Origin: Pectobacterium sp. PL152
GTDB lineage: Bacteria; Pseudomonadota; Gammaproteobacteria; Enterobacterales; Enterobacteriaceae
Assembly: GCA_021907015.1 (NCBI GenBank)
Contig: CP091064.1
Location: 1,364,001 to 1,428,000 of the forward strand
DNA length: 64,000 bases
Direction: 5' to 3'
The stretch's first letter is position 1. Each line of letters opens with the position of its first letter. The position numbers and the translations under genes are program-made. Below, piece by piece: positions 32,821 through 43,983 of the stretch. The notes beneath the pieces are model-generated. The model was not told the origin of the DNA, ran no database searches, and worked only from the letters and a program-made list of their open reading frames with translations.

Positions 32821-33966
32821 TTATCGCGATACCGACTGCGCCAGCCGGATCGTCGCAGCGATATTACGTGCCGCCATTCGCACATTTTCTGCCGCATTAT
32901 CCAGCGCTTCTTCTAGTGAGCAGATGTTGTAAAGCACGCTGAATACCGCGTCCAGACCATGTTCATGCACCACGCCGACATCTGCCGTCAGGCTGCCTGC
33001 AATACCAATGACCGGTTTATTATACTGTTTGGCGACCCGCGCCACGCCAATCGGCACTTTACCGTGGATCGTCTGGCTGTCGATGCGCCCTTCGCCGGTA
33101 ATCACCAGTGTGGCATCTCGTACCAGTTCATCCAGCCCCAGCGCTTCTGTGACAATCTCAATGCCCTGACGCAGTTCAGCACCGCAAAAAGCCTGTAGCG
33201 CCGCCCCCATGCCACCCGCCGCCCCCGCGCCAGGAACGTGTTCCACGTCCATATCCAGATCGTGGCGAATTACCGCCGCATAATGCTTCAGCGCATTATC
33301 CAGCTGTTCAATCATCTCCGGCGTCGCCCCTTTCTGAGGGCCAAAAATCGCCGATGCGCCCTGTTTCCCCGTCAGTGGGTTGGTCACATCGCAGGCCACT
33401 TCAAAACGGCAGCCTTTAATACGTTCATCCAGCTCGCTGATATCAATGCGAGCGAGTTTGTCGAGCTCGCCACCGCCAAAACCGATCTGTTCGCCCTGCT
33501 TATCCAGCAGCTTCGCGCCGAGCGCCTGCACCATGCCCGATCCGCCGTCATTGGTTGCGCTCCCGCCAATCCCGATGATGCAGTGCCGGATACCATAATC
33601 TAACGCGCAGCGAATCAGTTCGCCCGTGCCATAGCTGGTTGTTTTTAACGGGTTACGCAGTTGCGAAGGTACCCGTTCCAGACCGCTTGCCGCCGCCATC
33701 TCAATAAAAGCCGTTTTTTCATCGCCAGACAGTCCAAAGAACGCGTCGATGCTGTCGCCTAACGGTCCTGTGACCTTAACATTCACAATCTTGCCATCGG
33801 TCGCAGCGACCATCGCTTCAACTGTGCCTTCCCCACCATCTGCAACAGGTAATTTGACATAGCAGGCATCGGGAAATATTTCACGAAATCCCTTTTCAAT
33901 CTGCGTAGCAACATCTTGTGCAGACAGGCTTTCTTTATAAGAATCCGGTGCGATCACTATTTTCAT
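32821..33966 (-). CDS. garK: Glycerate 2-kinase GarK
   Basis: 381 residues of the glycerate kinase type 1 family: MKIVIAPDSYKESLSA start, PVADGGEGTVEAM, GIGGSATNDGGSGM near residue 120, and EGRIDSQTIHGK with the catalytic segment near 290. It phosphorylates D-glycerate to 2-phosphoglycerate, the last step of the galactarate/glucarate route, feeding enolase. It ends the minus-strand gar/gud cluster and is parted from garR by a 266-bp ERIC element, so co-transcription may be reduced or altered. Confidence 0.95.
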   Translation of the reverse strand: MKIVIAPDSYKESLSAQDVATQIEKGFREIFPDACYVKLPVADGGEGTVEAMVAATDGKIVNVKVTGPLGDSIDAFFGLSGDEKTAFIEMAAASGLERVPSQLRNPLKTTSYGTGELIRCALDYGIRHCIIGIGGSATNDGGSGMVQALGAKLLDKQGEQIGFGGGELDKLARIDISELDERIKGCRFEVACDVTNPLTGKQGASAIFGPQKGATPEMIEQLDNALKHYAAVIRHDLDMDVEHVPGAGAAGGMGAALQAFCGAELRQGIEIVTEALGLDELVRDATLVITGEGRIDSQTIHGKVPIGVARVAKQYNKPVIGIAGSLTADVGVVHEHGLDAVFSVLYNICSLEEALDNAAENVRMAARNIAATIRLAQSVSR

Positions 33967-34030
33967 AAACGATCCGATTTCATCAACGTTCCGATTGCAT
34001 CAATAATCCGCGCGCTCATGAAACGGCGCT

Positions 34031-34296
34031 TATACTCGTCATACTTCAAGTTGCATGTGCGTTGGCCGCGTTCACTCACCCGAATCACTTACCTGTGTAA
34101 GCTCATCGGGATGAAATGAGAGACATCCTGTCTCTCACCGAAGGCCAGCCGTTGGCTGGTCAAATTCGTTCCCGACGAATTTGTCCTTCTCTTGCCGCGT
34201 TACAAGGCTTATAAATAAACCTTGCCCTAGCGGGCCAACGCTTTGCGTTGTTCAAACGTTAACGTTTGTCCTGAAACTCGAATTATTTAGGGTATA
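34031..34296 (-). repeat. ERIC element with two inserted modules (266 bp)
   Basis: Ends and core fit ERIC (TATACTCGTCATACTTCAAG at the left, AAACTCGAATTATTTAGGG at the right; core CACCCGAATCACTTACCTG). Two extra hairpin-rich segments are present: one of about 70 bases after the core (34107-34178) and another next to the right end (about 34205-34272) that is also found in the copy at 39465. Confidence 0.85.
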
Positions 34297-34407
34297 TACC
34301 CGCCAGCTTTCAGGGCTGCAGGTCCTGAAATCTCTTGGATAGATCAGAATGATTCTCTGCCAGTCGGCTGGCATCCTGTGCCAGCCTCATGACTATCGCT
34401 TCACGGC

Positions 34408-35292
34408 TTATCGCGTAACTTCAACTTTGGCCAGCTTCTCGTAGTAACACGCCAGCGCACTGTGGTCGGCCGATCCCAGATCGTCCGCTTTCAGCGCCTG
34501 CATCATTTCCATCACCGCTGCCGTTAACGGCAGTTGGGCGCCAACACCGTGTGAAGTATCCAGCGCGTTCGCCAAATCTTTAATATGCAGATCGATGCGG
34601 AAACCCGGCTTAAAGTTACGATCCATCACCATCGGCGCTTTCGCATCCAGCACGGTGCTGCCCGCCAACCCGCCGCGGATTGCCTGATACACCAGATCCG
34701 GGTTAACCCCAGCTTTCGTTGCCAGCACCAGCGCCTCAGACATGGCGGCAATGTTCAGCGCAACAATCACCTGATTCGCCAGTTTGGTCACGTTGCCCGC
34801 GCCGATATCACCAGTATGTACAACGGATCCCGCCATGGATTTCAGAATCTCAAAACAGCGATCAAATTGCGCTTTGTCGCCGCCCACCATCACAGACAGC
34901 GTGCCGTCGATCGCTTTCGGTTCACCGCCGCTGACGGGCGCATCCAGCATGGCGATCTCTTTCGCCGCTAGCGCGGTAGCAATTTCGCGGCTGGCCAGCG
35001 GCGCGATGGAACTCATATCCACCACAATACTTCCGGCACGTGCGCCCTCGATGACGCCGTTTTCACCCAGCACCACCTCTTTAACGTGCGGAGAGTTAGG
35101 CAGCATGGTGATGATAACGTCGCACTGCTCCGCAACCTGTTTCGGCGTACCCGCCGTCGTAGCGCCCGCCGCAACCACTTCCGCGACCGCGTCCAGATTT
35201 CTGTCCATCACGACTAATGAGTAACCTGCTTTCAGCAGATTTTTACTCATCGGTTTTCCCATGATGCCCAGTCCAATAAAACCAATTTTCAT
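34408..35292 (-). CDS. garR: Tartronate semialdehyde reductase GarR
   Basis: About 294 residues of the beta-hydroxyacid dehydrogenase family: NAD-binding GFIGLGIMGKPMSKNL at the start, DAPVSGGEPKA substrate loop near residue 120, and catalytic Lys in GNVTKLANQ near 170. It reduces tartronate semialdehyde to D-glycerate. The ATG at 35292 follows AGGTTAGGGCG; an open frame to 35325 is not supported. It lies just behind garL in the operon. Confidence 0.95.
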   Translation of the reverse strand: MKIGFIGLGIMGKPMSKNLLKAGYSLVVMDRNLDAVAEVVAAGATTAGTPKQVAEQCDVIITMLPNSPHVKEVVLGENGVIEGARAGSIVVDMSSIAPLASREIATALAAKEIAMLDAPVSGGEPKAIDGTLSVMVGGDKAQFDRCFEILKSMAGSVVHTGDIGAGNVTKLANQVIVALNIAAMSEALVLATKAGVNPDLVYQAIRGGLAGSTVLDAKAPMVMDRNFKPGFRIDLHIKDLANALDTSHGVGAQLPLTAAVMEMMQALKADDLGSADHSALACYYEKLAKVEVTR

Positions 35293-35382
35293 CGCCCTAA
35301 CCTCATTGTCTGATGTAGATATCACTTCAATTCACGATGAACCCGCCTCATGGCAGATTCGATTCGCCGCGGAATGACTGAA

Positions 35383-36153
35383 TCACTTCTTGTATTTGTC
35401 GCTCAGCGCCTGTGTTGCGCTGCGGAACACGCCCAGATCGCTACCGACCGCGACAAAGCTTGCGCCCCATTCCAGATAGCGGCGTGCATCGGCTTCAACC
35501 GGTGCCAGAATGCCGCAGGGTTTGTTATGCGCTGCCGCGCGATCGAAGATGTGGCGGATCGCTTTCTGCACGTCAGGGTGGTTAGGCTGACCGAGATAGC
35601 CCAGCGCCGCGGACAGGTCGCTCGGGCCGACAAACACGCCGTCTACGCCGTCTACCGCGATAATCGCATCCAGGTTGTCGAGGCCGTCCTGACTTTCGAT
35701 TTGCACCACAACGGTAATGCTGTCGTTAATCTTGGCGAAATAGTCCGGTTCGGTGCCGTAGCCGTTGCTACGGTGCGCCACGGAAACACCGCGGATACCC
35801 GCTGGCGGATAACGGGTTGACGCAACCGCACGTGCGGCTTCTTCCGCCGTTTCCACAAAGGGGATCAGGAAGTTATTGAACCCGATATCCAACAACCGCT
35901 TGATGATGATCGGCTCATTGCACGGCGGACGAACGACGGGCGCGCTGTGGCTGCCTTTTAGCGCCATCAGTTGAGGAATAAACGTCACGATATCGTTAGG
36001 TGCATGCTCGCCATCCAGCACCAGCCAGTCGAATCCCGCCAGCCCCAGCACTTCAGTTGAAATCGGATTGCCCAGCGCACACCAGCAGCCAATCAACGTT
36101 TTCCCCTGCTGCAAATCTTGGCGAAAACGGTTAGGTAACAGCGGAGTCTTCAT
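35383..36153 (-). CDS. garL: 5-keto-4-deoxy-D-glucarate aldolase GarL
   Basis: 256 residues of the HpcH/HpaI class II aldolase family. It splits 5-keto-4-deoxy-D-glucarate to pyruvate and tartronate semialdehyde. Seen: [14 protein letters not shown] near residue 42 (catalytic His), [25 protein letters not shown] (metal Glu) and [13 protein letters not shown] (metal Asp). It sits between gudD and garR on the same strand, 70 bases after gudD, consistent with one transcript. Confidence 0.95.
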   Translation of the reverse strand: MKTPLLPNRFRQDLQQGKTLIGCWCALGNPISTEVLGLAGFDWLVLDGEHAPNDIVTFIPQLMALKGSHSAPVVRPPCNEPIIIKRLLDIGFNNFLIPFVETAEEAARAVASTRYPPAGIRGVSVAHRSNGYGTEPDYFAKINDSITVVVQIESQDGLDNLDAIIAVDGVDGVFVGPSDLSAALGYLGQPNHPDVQKAIRHIFDRAAAHNKPCGILAPVEADARRYLEWGASFVAVGSDLGVFRSATQALSDKYKK

Positions 36154-36222
36154 TTTTTATCCTCGGTCATTCCAGCGCCGCTTGCCTGAAGCGGCGCGCT
36201 CAAAAAACGGAAAATCAGAACG

Positions 36223-37563
36223 TTAGCGAACCAGACACGGACGTTTATTATCAAACGTCCACTCAGGAATAAGGTACTGCATCCCCATGGCGTCGTTACG
36301 TGCGCCTAATCCCATGTTTTTATACAGTTCGTGTGCTTTCATCACCTGATCCATATCCAGTTCGATACCCAGACCCGGTTTCTTCGGCACTTCCACCATG
36401 CCGCCAACAATCTGCAACGGTTCTTTCGTCAGGCGCTGATTGCCTTCCTGCCAGATCCAGTGCGTATCAATCGCCGTAATCTTGCCCGGTGCCGCTGCCG
36501 CGACCTGGGTAAACATGGCCAGTGAAATATCAAAGTGGTTATTGGAGTGAGAACCCCAGGTTAAGCCCCATTCGTGGCACATCTGCGCCACACGTACGGA
36601 ACCTTGCATCGTCCAGAAGTGCGGATCGGCCAGCGGGATATCAACCGATTGCAGCGAAATAGTGTGCCCCATCTGCCGCCAGTCGGTGGCAATCATGTTG
36701 GTTGCCGTCGGCAGCCCCGTCGCACGACGGAACTCCGCCATCACTTCACGGCCGGAGAAACCTTGTTCCGCACCGCACGGATCTTCCGCATACGCCAGCA
36801 CACCGCGCAGCTGTTTGCCCAGACCGATGGCCTCATCCAGCGACCAGGCCCCGTTTGGATCCAGCGTGATGCGCGCCTGCGGGAAGCGCTTCGCCAGCGC
36901 GGTCACCGCTTCGGCTTCTTCACTCCCGGCCAGTACGCCGCCTTTCAGTTTGAAATCATTGAAACCGTATTTTTCATACGCCGCCTCAGCCAGACGTACG
37001 ATGGTTTCAGGAGACAACGCTTCTTCATGACGCAGACGATACCAGTCACACTTCTCATTCGTCTGGCTCTGATAAGGCAGATCGGTTTTATTACGATCGC
37101 CGATGTAGAACAGATAGCCCAGCATTTCTACCGCATCACGCTGCTGACCGTCGCCCAGCAGCGAGGCCACGCTGACATTGAGGAACTGCCCCAGCAGATC
37201 GAGCATTGCGGCTTCTATCCCCGTGACGACATGGATAGTGGTACGCAGATCGAACGTCTGCAAGCCACGCCCGGAGGAATCACGGTCGGCGAACTGTTCA
37301 CGCACCGCCGTCATCACGTTTTTGTACTCACCCAGCGTTTTGCCGACCACCAGCGCGGCAGCGTCTTCCAGCGTCTGACGGATTTTCTCACCGCCGGGAA
37401 TTTCACCGACACCGGTATTCCCGGCGTTATCTTTCAGAATCACAATGTTGCGAGTGAAATAAGGTGCATGTGCGCCGCTCAGGTTAAGCAGCATACTGTC
37501 GTGACCTGCAACCGGGATAACCTGCATGTGGGTAATAACCGGCGTTGAATTTTGCAATGTCAT
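36223..37563 (-). CDS. gudD: Glucarate dehydratase GudD
   Basis: 446-residue enolase-superfamily enzyme that dehydrates D-glucarate (and L-idarate) to 5-keto-4-deoxy-D-glucarate. Active-site segments are intact: [11 protein letters not shown] near residue 205 (KxK), ITLDPNGAW near 235 (metal Asp), [15 protein letters not shown] (metal Glu), [11 protein letters not shown], and [10 protein letters not shown] (catalytic His) near 340. It follows its paralogue gudX after 36 bases and precedes garL. Confidence 0.95.
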   Translation of the reverse strand: MTLQNSTPVITHMQVIPVAGHDSMLLNLSGAHAPYFTRNIVILKDNAGNTGVGEIPGGEKIRQTLEDAAALVVGKTLGEYKNVMTAVREQFADRDSSGRGLQTFDLRTTIHVVTGIEAAMLDLLGQFLNVSVASLLGDGQQRDAVEMLGYLFYIGDRNKTDLPYQSQTNEKCDWYRLRHEEALSPETIVRLAEAAYEKYGFNDFKLKGGVLAGSEEAEAVTALAKRFPQARITLDPNGAWSLDEAIGLGKQLRGVLAYAEDPCGAEQGFSGREVMAEFRRATGLPTATNMIATDWRQMGHTISLQSVDIPLADPHFWTMQGSVRVAQMCHEWGLTWGSHSNNHFDISLAMFTQVAAAAPGKITAIDTHWIWQEGNQRLTKEPLQIVGGMVEVPKKPGLGIELDMDQVMKAHELYKNMGLGARNDAMGMQYLIPEWTFDNKRPCLVR

Positions 37564-37598
37564 TTTCTTATCCTTTCTCTCTCATTTTTTATGTAGGG

Positions 37599-38935
37599 TT
37601 AGCGGCCAAAAACCGGGCGTTTGCGGTCAAACTTCCAACCGGGAATCAGGTACTGCATGGCGACGGCATCATTACGTGCCCCGCTCGGTAATTTTTTGTA
37701 CAGATCGTGGGCTTTCATCACCTGTGCCATATCCAGCTCAATCCCCAGACCCGGGCGATCCGGCACCTTAATCTTGCCGTTGACGATTTGCAGCGGCTCT
37801 TTGGTCAGATGCTGCCCTTCCTGCCAGATCCAGTGCGTATCAATCGCCGTCGGATTACCCGGAGCCGCCGCCCCCACGTGCGTGAACATCGCCAGCGAAA
37901 TATCAAAGTGGTTATTGGAATGGCAACCCCATGTCAGGCCCCACTCATCACACAGTTGGGCGACGCGCACTGCACCGTGCATCGTCCAGAAATGCGGATC
38001 GGCCAGCGGAATATCGACCGCCTGTAGCATCACAGCATGATTCATTTCGCGCCAGTTGGTGGCAATCATGTTGGTCGCAACTGGCAGCCCGGTGGCGCGA
38101 CGGAATTCCGCCATCACTTCGCGACCAGAGAAACCTTGTTCAGCACCGCACGGGTCTTCCGCATAGGTCAGAATGCCCTTCATGTCTTTGCATAAACCAA
38201 TCGCTTCATCCAGCAGCCAGGCCCCGTTTGGATCGACGGTAATGCGGGCATCCGGGAAGCGTTTCTTCAGCGCTTTCACAGCATCGATTTCCTGCTCGCC
38301 GGGCAACACGCCGCCTTTGAGTTTGAAATCTTTAAATCCGTAGCGGTCAGTGGTGGCTTCGGCCAAACGCACAATCGCTTCGCTGTCCATCGCCTGTTGG
38401 TGACGCAGGTGATACCACTCGTGCTTGCCTTTCTCACCGGCTAAATAGGGTAGATCCGTCTTCGTGCGGTCACCGATATAGAACAGGTAACCGAGCACGG
38501 TGACGTCATCACGCTGCTTCCCCGGCCCCAGCAGCTCGGCAACGGGGACACCCATAAATTGTCCCAGCAGATCGAGCAGCGCGGCTTCGAGCGCCGCCAC
38601 CGCATTCACGCGCAGTTCAAACGTCCAGGCGCCTTTGCCGAAGGAATCAAAATCAGAAGATTGGTTGCCGACATGAATGTCATGAACCAGACGATTCATG
38701 CGGGCGATTTGTTCGCCTTTCACGCGAGGAATAGCCTCAACCAACGTGTTGTAAATAACTTCACCGCCGGGGCTTCGCCGACACCGGTATGCCCGGCGCT
38801 GTCGGTTAAAATGACGAGGTTACGCGTAAAGTAAGCACCATGTGCGCCGCCGATGTTCAGCAACATGCTGTCATAGCCCGCGACGGGGATGACTTTCATG
38901 TCAGTAATTACAGGGGTCGCCGAAAAGTTTGTCAT
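37599..38935 (-). CDS. gudX: Glucarate dehydratase-related protein GudX, frameshifted
   Basis: Paralogue of GudD, about 445 residues, 65-75% alike by eye. It keeps [33 protein letters not shown] and [10 protein letters not shown], so catalytic residues are present, although E. coli GudX has low activity. The frame breaks near 38765 in a C4 run: one added C reads GVGEAPGGEV and joins the N-terminus (from 38935) to the rest. An 800-base intergenic region upstream carries motifs shared with the gudP upstream region, so it likely has its own promoter. Confidence 0.9.
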
Positions 38936-39140
38936 TACAGACTCCCATCACGAATGGTGCGCACAGGGTTTACGCTTAGGTTTCCGATGTTTGCCACAAC
39001 GCAGAAGCACGTTGAAGCGGATGAAAATAATTCAGTCATACAGAAATAAAAAACAGATGGTGCACCAGTAGATGATTTCATGTTGTTTTCCTACTTTATT
39101 AGCGCGACCTTTTTTTACTCTGATTTGAAATGGTAATGCT

Positions 39141-39157
39141 TGTAGGGTTATCAGAAT
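39141..39157 (-). promoter_or_regulatory. Motif 1 upstream of gudX
   Basis: TGTAGGGTTATCAGAAT is repeated exactly at 41151-41167 upstream of gudP. It lies about 205 bases before the gudX start. Role unknown; could be part of a promoter or leader shared by both genes. Confidence 0.5.
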
Positions 39158-39340
39158 AAAAACAGGTTATAACTGTCCCGATACCGGAATAAACCAGTCA
39201 GAAAAGCGTTGTCAGAATGAATACCGCCTTACCAACCTCAGGAAAAAGTATAAGTTTTCTTATTTCACAACTCATTGGGCAATAGCACAGTATTCCCTGT
39301 CGAAATGCAGATTAAATATGTCATTATCACAGGCCAATGG

Positions 39341-39357
39341 GAGGTGTTTCACGAAAA
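39341..39357. promoter_or_regulatory. Motif 2 upstream of gudX, candidate CdaR (SdaR) operator
   Basis: GAGGTGTTTCACGAAAA occurs here and, exactly, at 41488-41504 between gudP and garD. CdaR is the known activator of gar and gud genes in E. coli. The link to CdaR is inference from the regulon, not from a known site pattern. Confidence 0.45.
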
Positions 39358-39464
39358 CCGGGGAAAGCGAATTTCCGCCTTATAACCCCCGAAATACCTC
39401 TTCCCAGCAACCGATTTCAAATAGATAAAACGCGGCTTTCCATGAGGTAAATAAGCGGCAAGCC

Positions 39465-39700
<236 letters not shown>

Positions 39701-39742
39701 GTGTTATTGCCTATATGCAAATTAATACGGTAACGAATGGCC

Positions 39743-41095
39743 TTACTTCTTAACGAATGGCTTCAATTCGATACGTCTAATATCCTGTACGATAAACAGG
39801 TAGCTGACGATGGCAACCAGCGCATGAATCCCGACATACACCAGACCGCCGTTGAAAGAGCCGGTCATTCCGATGATGTAGCCAATTGCAATCGGTGTCA
39901 CGATACCAGACGCATTACCGAACATGTTGAACAGCCCACCGCTCAACCCACTGATTTCTTTCGGCGCGGTATCGGCCATAACCGCCCAGCCCAGCGCACC
40001 AATGCCTTTTCCGAAGAAAGCCGCAGACATCACCGCAATAACAACCCATTCGGTTTCTACATAGTTACAAATCACCATCGACATGGAGAGCAACATACCG
40101 AGGACAATAGGTGTTTTACGGGCAAAGGTCAGTGAATTGGTCCGGCGCATCAGATAATCGGAAATAATGCCGCCCAGAACGCCGCCGACAAAACCACAGA
40201 TGGCAGGTACCGAGGCAACAAACCCGGCTTTGAGAATCGACATGCCACGCGCCTGAACCAGATAGAGTGGGAACCAGGTGATGAAAAAGTAGGTCAGTGC
40301 GTTAATACAGTATTGACCGATATAGATACCGAGCATCATACGAGACTGCAGTAATTGCTTGATCTGATGCCATTTTTCGCCCTTTTCGGTCGCTTTCTTC
40401 GACCCTTTGGCATCCATGTTGATTAGCGCACCACCGGCCTCAATGTAATCCAGTTCAGCCTGATTCACGCCAGGATGATCTTTAGGATCGTGGATCACTT
40501 TCAGCCAGACAAAGCTGAGGATGATACCCAATCCCCCCATGAACCAGAACACGTGCGCCCAACCCACCGCATGTACCAACCAGCCCATGATAGGGGCGAA
40601 AATCACGGTCGCAAAGTACTGGGCCGAGTTGAATATCGCGACGGCTGTTCCACGTTCTTGTGCAGGGAACCAGGCAGCGACAATACGGCTATTTCCCGGG
40701 AAGGAAGGTGATTCACACAGGCCGACCATAAAGCGCAAGAGGAACAAAGAAATGACGATGCCAGCACCGCTGAAGATATCGACAAAGCCTTGTAATAAGG
40801 TAAAAACCGACCAGGTGAAGATGCTGTAGAAGTAAACTTTCTTTGAGCCGAAGCGATCGAGCAGCCAGCCTCCGGGGATTTGCCCAATCACATACGCCCA
40901 GGAGAACGCTGAGAAGATATAGCCCATCCCTACCGCATCCAACCCAATCTCTTTGGACATAGCAGAGCCAGCGATGGACAATGTGGCACGGTCGCCATAG
41001 TTAAATGACGTGACGATAAACAACATCACGACAATCCAGTAGCGGGCGTTTGTTCTCTTTTGTATCGCGCCAGCTGCTGAGCTTACTGTATTCAT
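39743..41095 (-). CDS. gudP: Glucarate/galactarate MFS transporter GudP
   Basis: About 450 residues, twelve hydrophobic segments, of the anion:cation symporter branch of the major facilitator superfamily (phthalate permease type): WIVVMLFIVTSFNYGDRATLS at TM1, LLDRFGSKKVY in the 2-3 loop, GLCESPSFPGNSRIVAAWFP. It imports D-glucarate or galactarate with protons. Start at 41095 follows CAGGAGTTCATC. The operon's dehydratase genes follow, but 800 bases and an ERIC element intervene before gudX. Confidence 0.92.
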   Translation of the reverse strand: MNTVSSAAGAIQKRTNARYWIVVMLFIVTSFNYGDRATLSIAGSAMSKEIGLDAVGMGYIFSAFSWAYVIGQIPGGWLLDRFGSKKVYFYSIFTWSVFTLLQGFVDIFSGAGIVISLFLLRFMVGLCESPSFPGNSRIVAAWFPAQERGTAVAIFNSAQYFATVIFAPIMGWLVHAVGWAHVFWFMGGLGIILSFVWLKVIHDPKDHPGVNQAELDYIEAGGALINMDAKGSKKATEKGEKWHQIKQLLQSRMMLGIYIGQYCINALTYFFITWFPLYLVQARGMSILKAGFVASVPAICGFVGGVLGGIISDYLMRRTNSLTFARKTPIVLGMLLSMSMVICNYVETEWVVIAVMSAAFFGKGIGALGWAVMADTAPKEISGLSGGLFNMFGNASGIVTPIAIGYIIGMTGSFNGGLVYVGIHALVAIVSYLFIVQDIRRIELKPFVKK

Positions 41096-41150
41096 GATGA
41101 ACTCCTGCTTCAATCGCGGTTCGCTCATTCATTCCGAATAACAGATAACG

Positions 41151-41167
41151 TGTAGGGTTATCAGAAT
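41151..41167 (-). promoter_or_regulatory. Motif 1 upstream of gudP
   Basis: TGTAGGGTTATCAGAAT, identical to 39141-39157, here 56 bases before the gudP start. An ERIC element lies between this motif and motif 2 (41488). Confidence 0.5.
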
Positions 41168-41180
41168 GAAGATCAGTGGA

Positions 41181-41307
<127 letters not shown>

Positions 41308-41487
41308 GTTAAATTCCCATTTTTATTTTTCTTGCGAATAGCCAGGCTATATAGCTTCAGAGTAATTAGCTGACATCTTCAACTCGCCGGATCATTATAA
41401 TTTTTACCTACTGGCTGCTCACTAGATAAAAGCACAACATTAAAAATGTCCTTTTGAATATGTTGGTGCACTTGCCCTATATAGTGC

Positions 41488-41504
41488 GAGGTGTTTCACG
41501 AAAA
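41488..41504. promoter_or_regulatory. Motif 2 between gudP and garD, candidate CdaR (SdaR) operator
   Basis: GAGGTGTTTCACGAAAA, an exact copy of 39341-39357. It lies between the divergent gudP and garD genes, 256 bases before the garD start. Assignment to CdaR is inference. Confidence 0.45.
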
Positions 41505-41575
41505 ATGTCGCCATTCTCTTTTTACATTCATACACATTATTTTCATTTCCCCTTAAAAACTGCGTGCAGGCAGAA

Positions 41576-41591
41576 TGTGATCAAACTCACC
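41576..41591 (+). promoter_or_regulatory. Likely CRP-cAMP site upstream of garD
   Basis: TGTGA-TCAAAC-TCACC matches the CRP half-sites (TGTGA-N6-TCACA) with one mismatch. It is 169 bases before the garD start, in the gudP-garD divergent region, fitting catabolite control of sugar-acid genes. Confidence 0.6.
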
Positions 41592-41760
41592 AAAAATTGG
41601 GGCTTCGCCTGATAAATCAGAAACAAAAAGCACGGGCTTAGGTCAATTGCATAATGTACGAGAAGAGAACCTCACGTATACTCGTCAGCGAGCAATGAAG
41701 TAATAGCGTGGTAATCATTACCACGGCGTTTCTGATAAACCAATAATAAAGGCTTGCATC

Positions 41761-43296
41761 ATGTCAGATAAATCAGAAAGTAATGCTGCACAAGAGCAGC
41801 CACTTTATATTAAGGTCCACGATTCTGATAATGTTGCCATTGTTGTTAATAATAATGGCTTACGTGCCGGAACCCGTTTTAATGATAATCTGGAATTAAT
41901 TGAGCATGTTCCGCAGGGACACAAAGTTGCCCTTGTTGATATCGCCAAATCAGGCGCAATAATCCGCTATGGTGAAATTATCGGGTATGCGCTACGCGAT
42001 ATTGCTAAAGGAAGCTGGATTGATGAATCCCTGGTCGAGTTGCCTCAGGCTCCCGCGTTGGAAACCCTGCCGCTGGCGACTAAAGTCCCGGCCTCCTGCC
42101 TTCGCTGGAAGGCTACACCTTTGAAGGTTACCGTAACGCCGATGGCAGCGTAGGCACAAAAAAATCTGTTGGGCATCAGCACCAGCGTGCACTGTGTCGC
42201 GGGCGTAGTGGACTATGTCGTCAAAATTATCGAGCGGGATTTATTACCGAAATATCCCAATGTGGATGGCGTGGTCGCACTCAACCATCTCTACGGCTGC
42301 GGCGTGGCGATCAATGCACCTGCTGCGGTCGTTCCTATCCGTACCATTCACAACCTGGCGCTGAACCCGAATTTTGGCGGAGAGATACTGGTGGTGGGCC
42401 TGGGCTGTGAAAAATTACAACCGGAACGCCTGCTGGAAGGGACATCAGACGTACAGGCCATCTCTCTTGATGACAGTAGTATTGTCCGCTTGCAGGATGA
42501 ACACCACGTTGGTTTCAGATCGATGGTGGATGACATTCTGACGATGGCAGACAGGCACCTGCAACGGCTGAACAAACGCCAGCGTGAAACCTGTCCGGCC
42601 TCAGAATTGGTTGTCGGCATGCAGTGTGGCGGCAGCGATGCTTTCTCTGGCGTTACCGCGAACCCAGCCGTCGGTTTTGCATCCGACCTACTGGTACGCT
42701 GCGGCGCAACCGTCATGTTCTCCGAAGTAACTGAAGTGCGCGACGCCATTCATCTGTTAACGCCGCGCGCCATCAATGAAGAAGTCGGTAAACGTCTACT
42801 GGAAGAAATGGCCTGGTATGACAATTACCTCGACAGCGGCCAGACCGATCGTAGCGCCAACCCATCGCCGGGCAACAAAAAGGGAGGTCTGGCGAACGTG
42901 GTGGAAAAAGCGCTCGGCTCCATTGCCAAATCCGGCACCAGCGCTATTGTCGAGGTCCTGTCTCCCGGTCAACGCCCCACCAAGCGTGGGCTAATTTACG
43001 CCGCAACGCCAGCCAGTGACTTCGTGTGCGGCACCCAGCAGCTTGCTTCCGGTATCACCGTGCAGGTCTTCACCACGGGTCGCGGTACGCCCTATGGCCT
43101 GCTCGCGGTACCCGTCATCAAAATGGCAACCCGTACTGCACTGGCAAACCGCTGGCACGATCTGATGGATATTGATGCCGGTACGATTGCTACCGGAGAA
43201 GCCACGATCGAAGACGTGGGCTGGCAGCTTTTCCACTTCATTTTGGATATCGCCAGTGGCAAGAAAAAACCTGGTCCGATCAGTGGGGCTTCATAA
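41761..43296 (+). CDS. garD: Galactarate dehydratase GarD, frameshifted
   Basis: About 512 residues of the UxaA/GarD family. It dehydrates D-galactarate to 5-keto-4-deoxy-D-glucarate. N-terminal SAF-like domain ([18 protein letters not shown]) and a C-terminal catalytic domain ([55 protein letters not shown]). The frame is broken twice: a missing C near 42100 (CC where CCC gives [20 protein letters not shown]) and an extra A in the A7 run near 42161. Both are homopolymer errors that cancel. It is divergent from gudP with the operator-like motif and CRP site between. Confidence 0.92.
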
Positions 43297-43343
43297 CGCA
43301 CTGGCCGTTTTCAATCCAGCGCCGGTAACCTGATTATCGTCCT

Positions 43344-43374
43344 CCGCAGGCCAGAGTCATTATCCGGCCTGCGG
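43344..43374 (+). terminator. Hairpin downstream of garD
   Basis: CCGCAGGCC pairs with GGCCTGCGG around a 13-base loop, 48 bases after the garD stop. The U-tract is poor, so it may be a weak terminator or a stability hairpin. Confidence 0.5.
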
Positions 43375-43983
43375 ATCGCGTTATTTGATCTACAATAAAT
43401 TAAGTGCTAATAACAGTGCTAATTAAAAGAACAAACAGCAGATAAGCAACATTTACTTTCATTCACGCAAAGAAAAATAAAAAAAATTAACAAACCATTC
43501 TTCTTAGCTTCAATTTCATTGATTCAAAAATTCCCTTTAAGAATAATCCCTATTTACTCACCACCTATTCTTAATCATTTTTTTACCAATTATTTATTGC
43601 CAATAAAATGAATCAATTGACAGGTAATCGTCCCCATCATAAATTTACGCGTGCTGAAAAAGCGTGCTAACACTGATGACATATTTGTTACAAAAATACA
43701 GTTACAAAAACTCCATCACGCACAATATAGGGTCAATAGCCTGCTCATAAATAATGTCTGGCATTATTTTATATAAATGAGTGAGCGCCCAAAAATTTTC
43801 AGTATACCTATTTGAATAACTTGAATATTTACACAGCAATATGCCTGACAGATTTCACGGGATGTACCACGCGGCAGCGACACAGCGTTTTAGCTTCTGT
43901 AATAATCAGAACGACTGAAACGAGGAAAGCGACCAGTATGGCTGAACCTGGGACTGAGCGGGATACGTACGCCGGGGTTTCTC
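43375..43983. other. AT-rich intergenic region before aer
   Basis: About 600 bases, very AT-rich from 43380 to 43800, with no credible gene on either strand. The aer-like gene should be driven from here, but I found no clear sigma-28 element, unlike the two genes that follow it. Confidence 0.4.

Noticed and set aside
36574-37548. A 324-codon open frame on the plus strand
   Set aside because: Entirely antisense to gudD; composition is that of a shadow frame.
37599-38935. GudX as an inactive pseudo-enzyme
   Set aside because: All enolase-superfamily active-site segments are still present; the single frame break is in a C4 run and is probably a sequence error.
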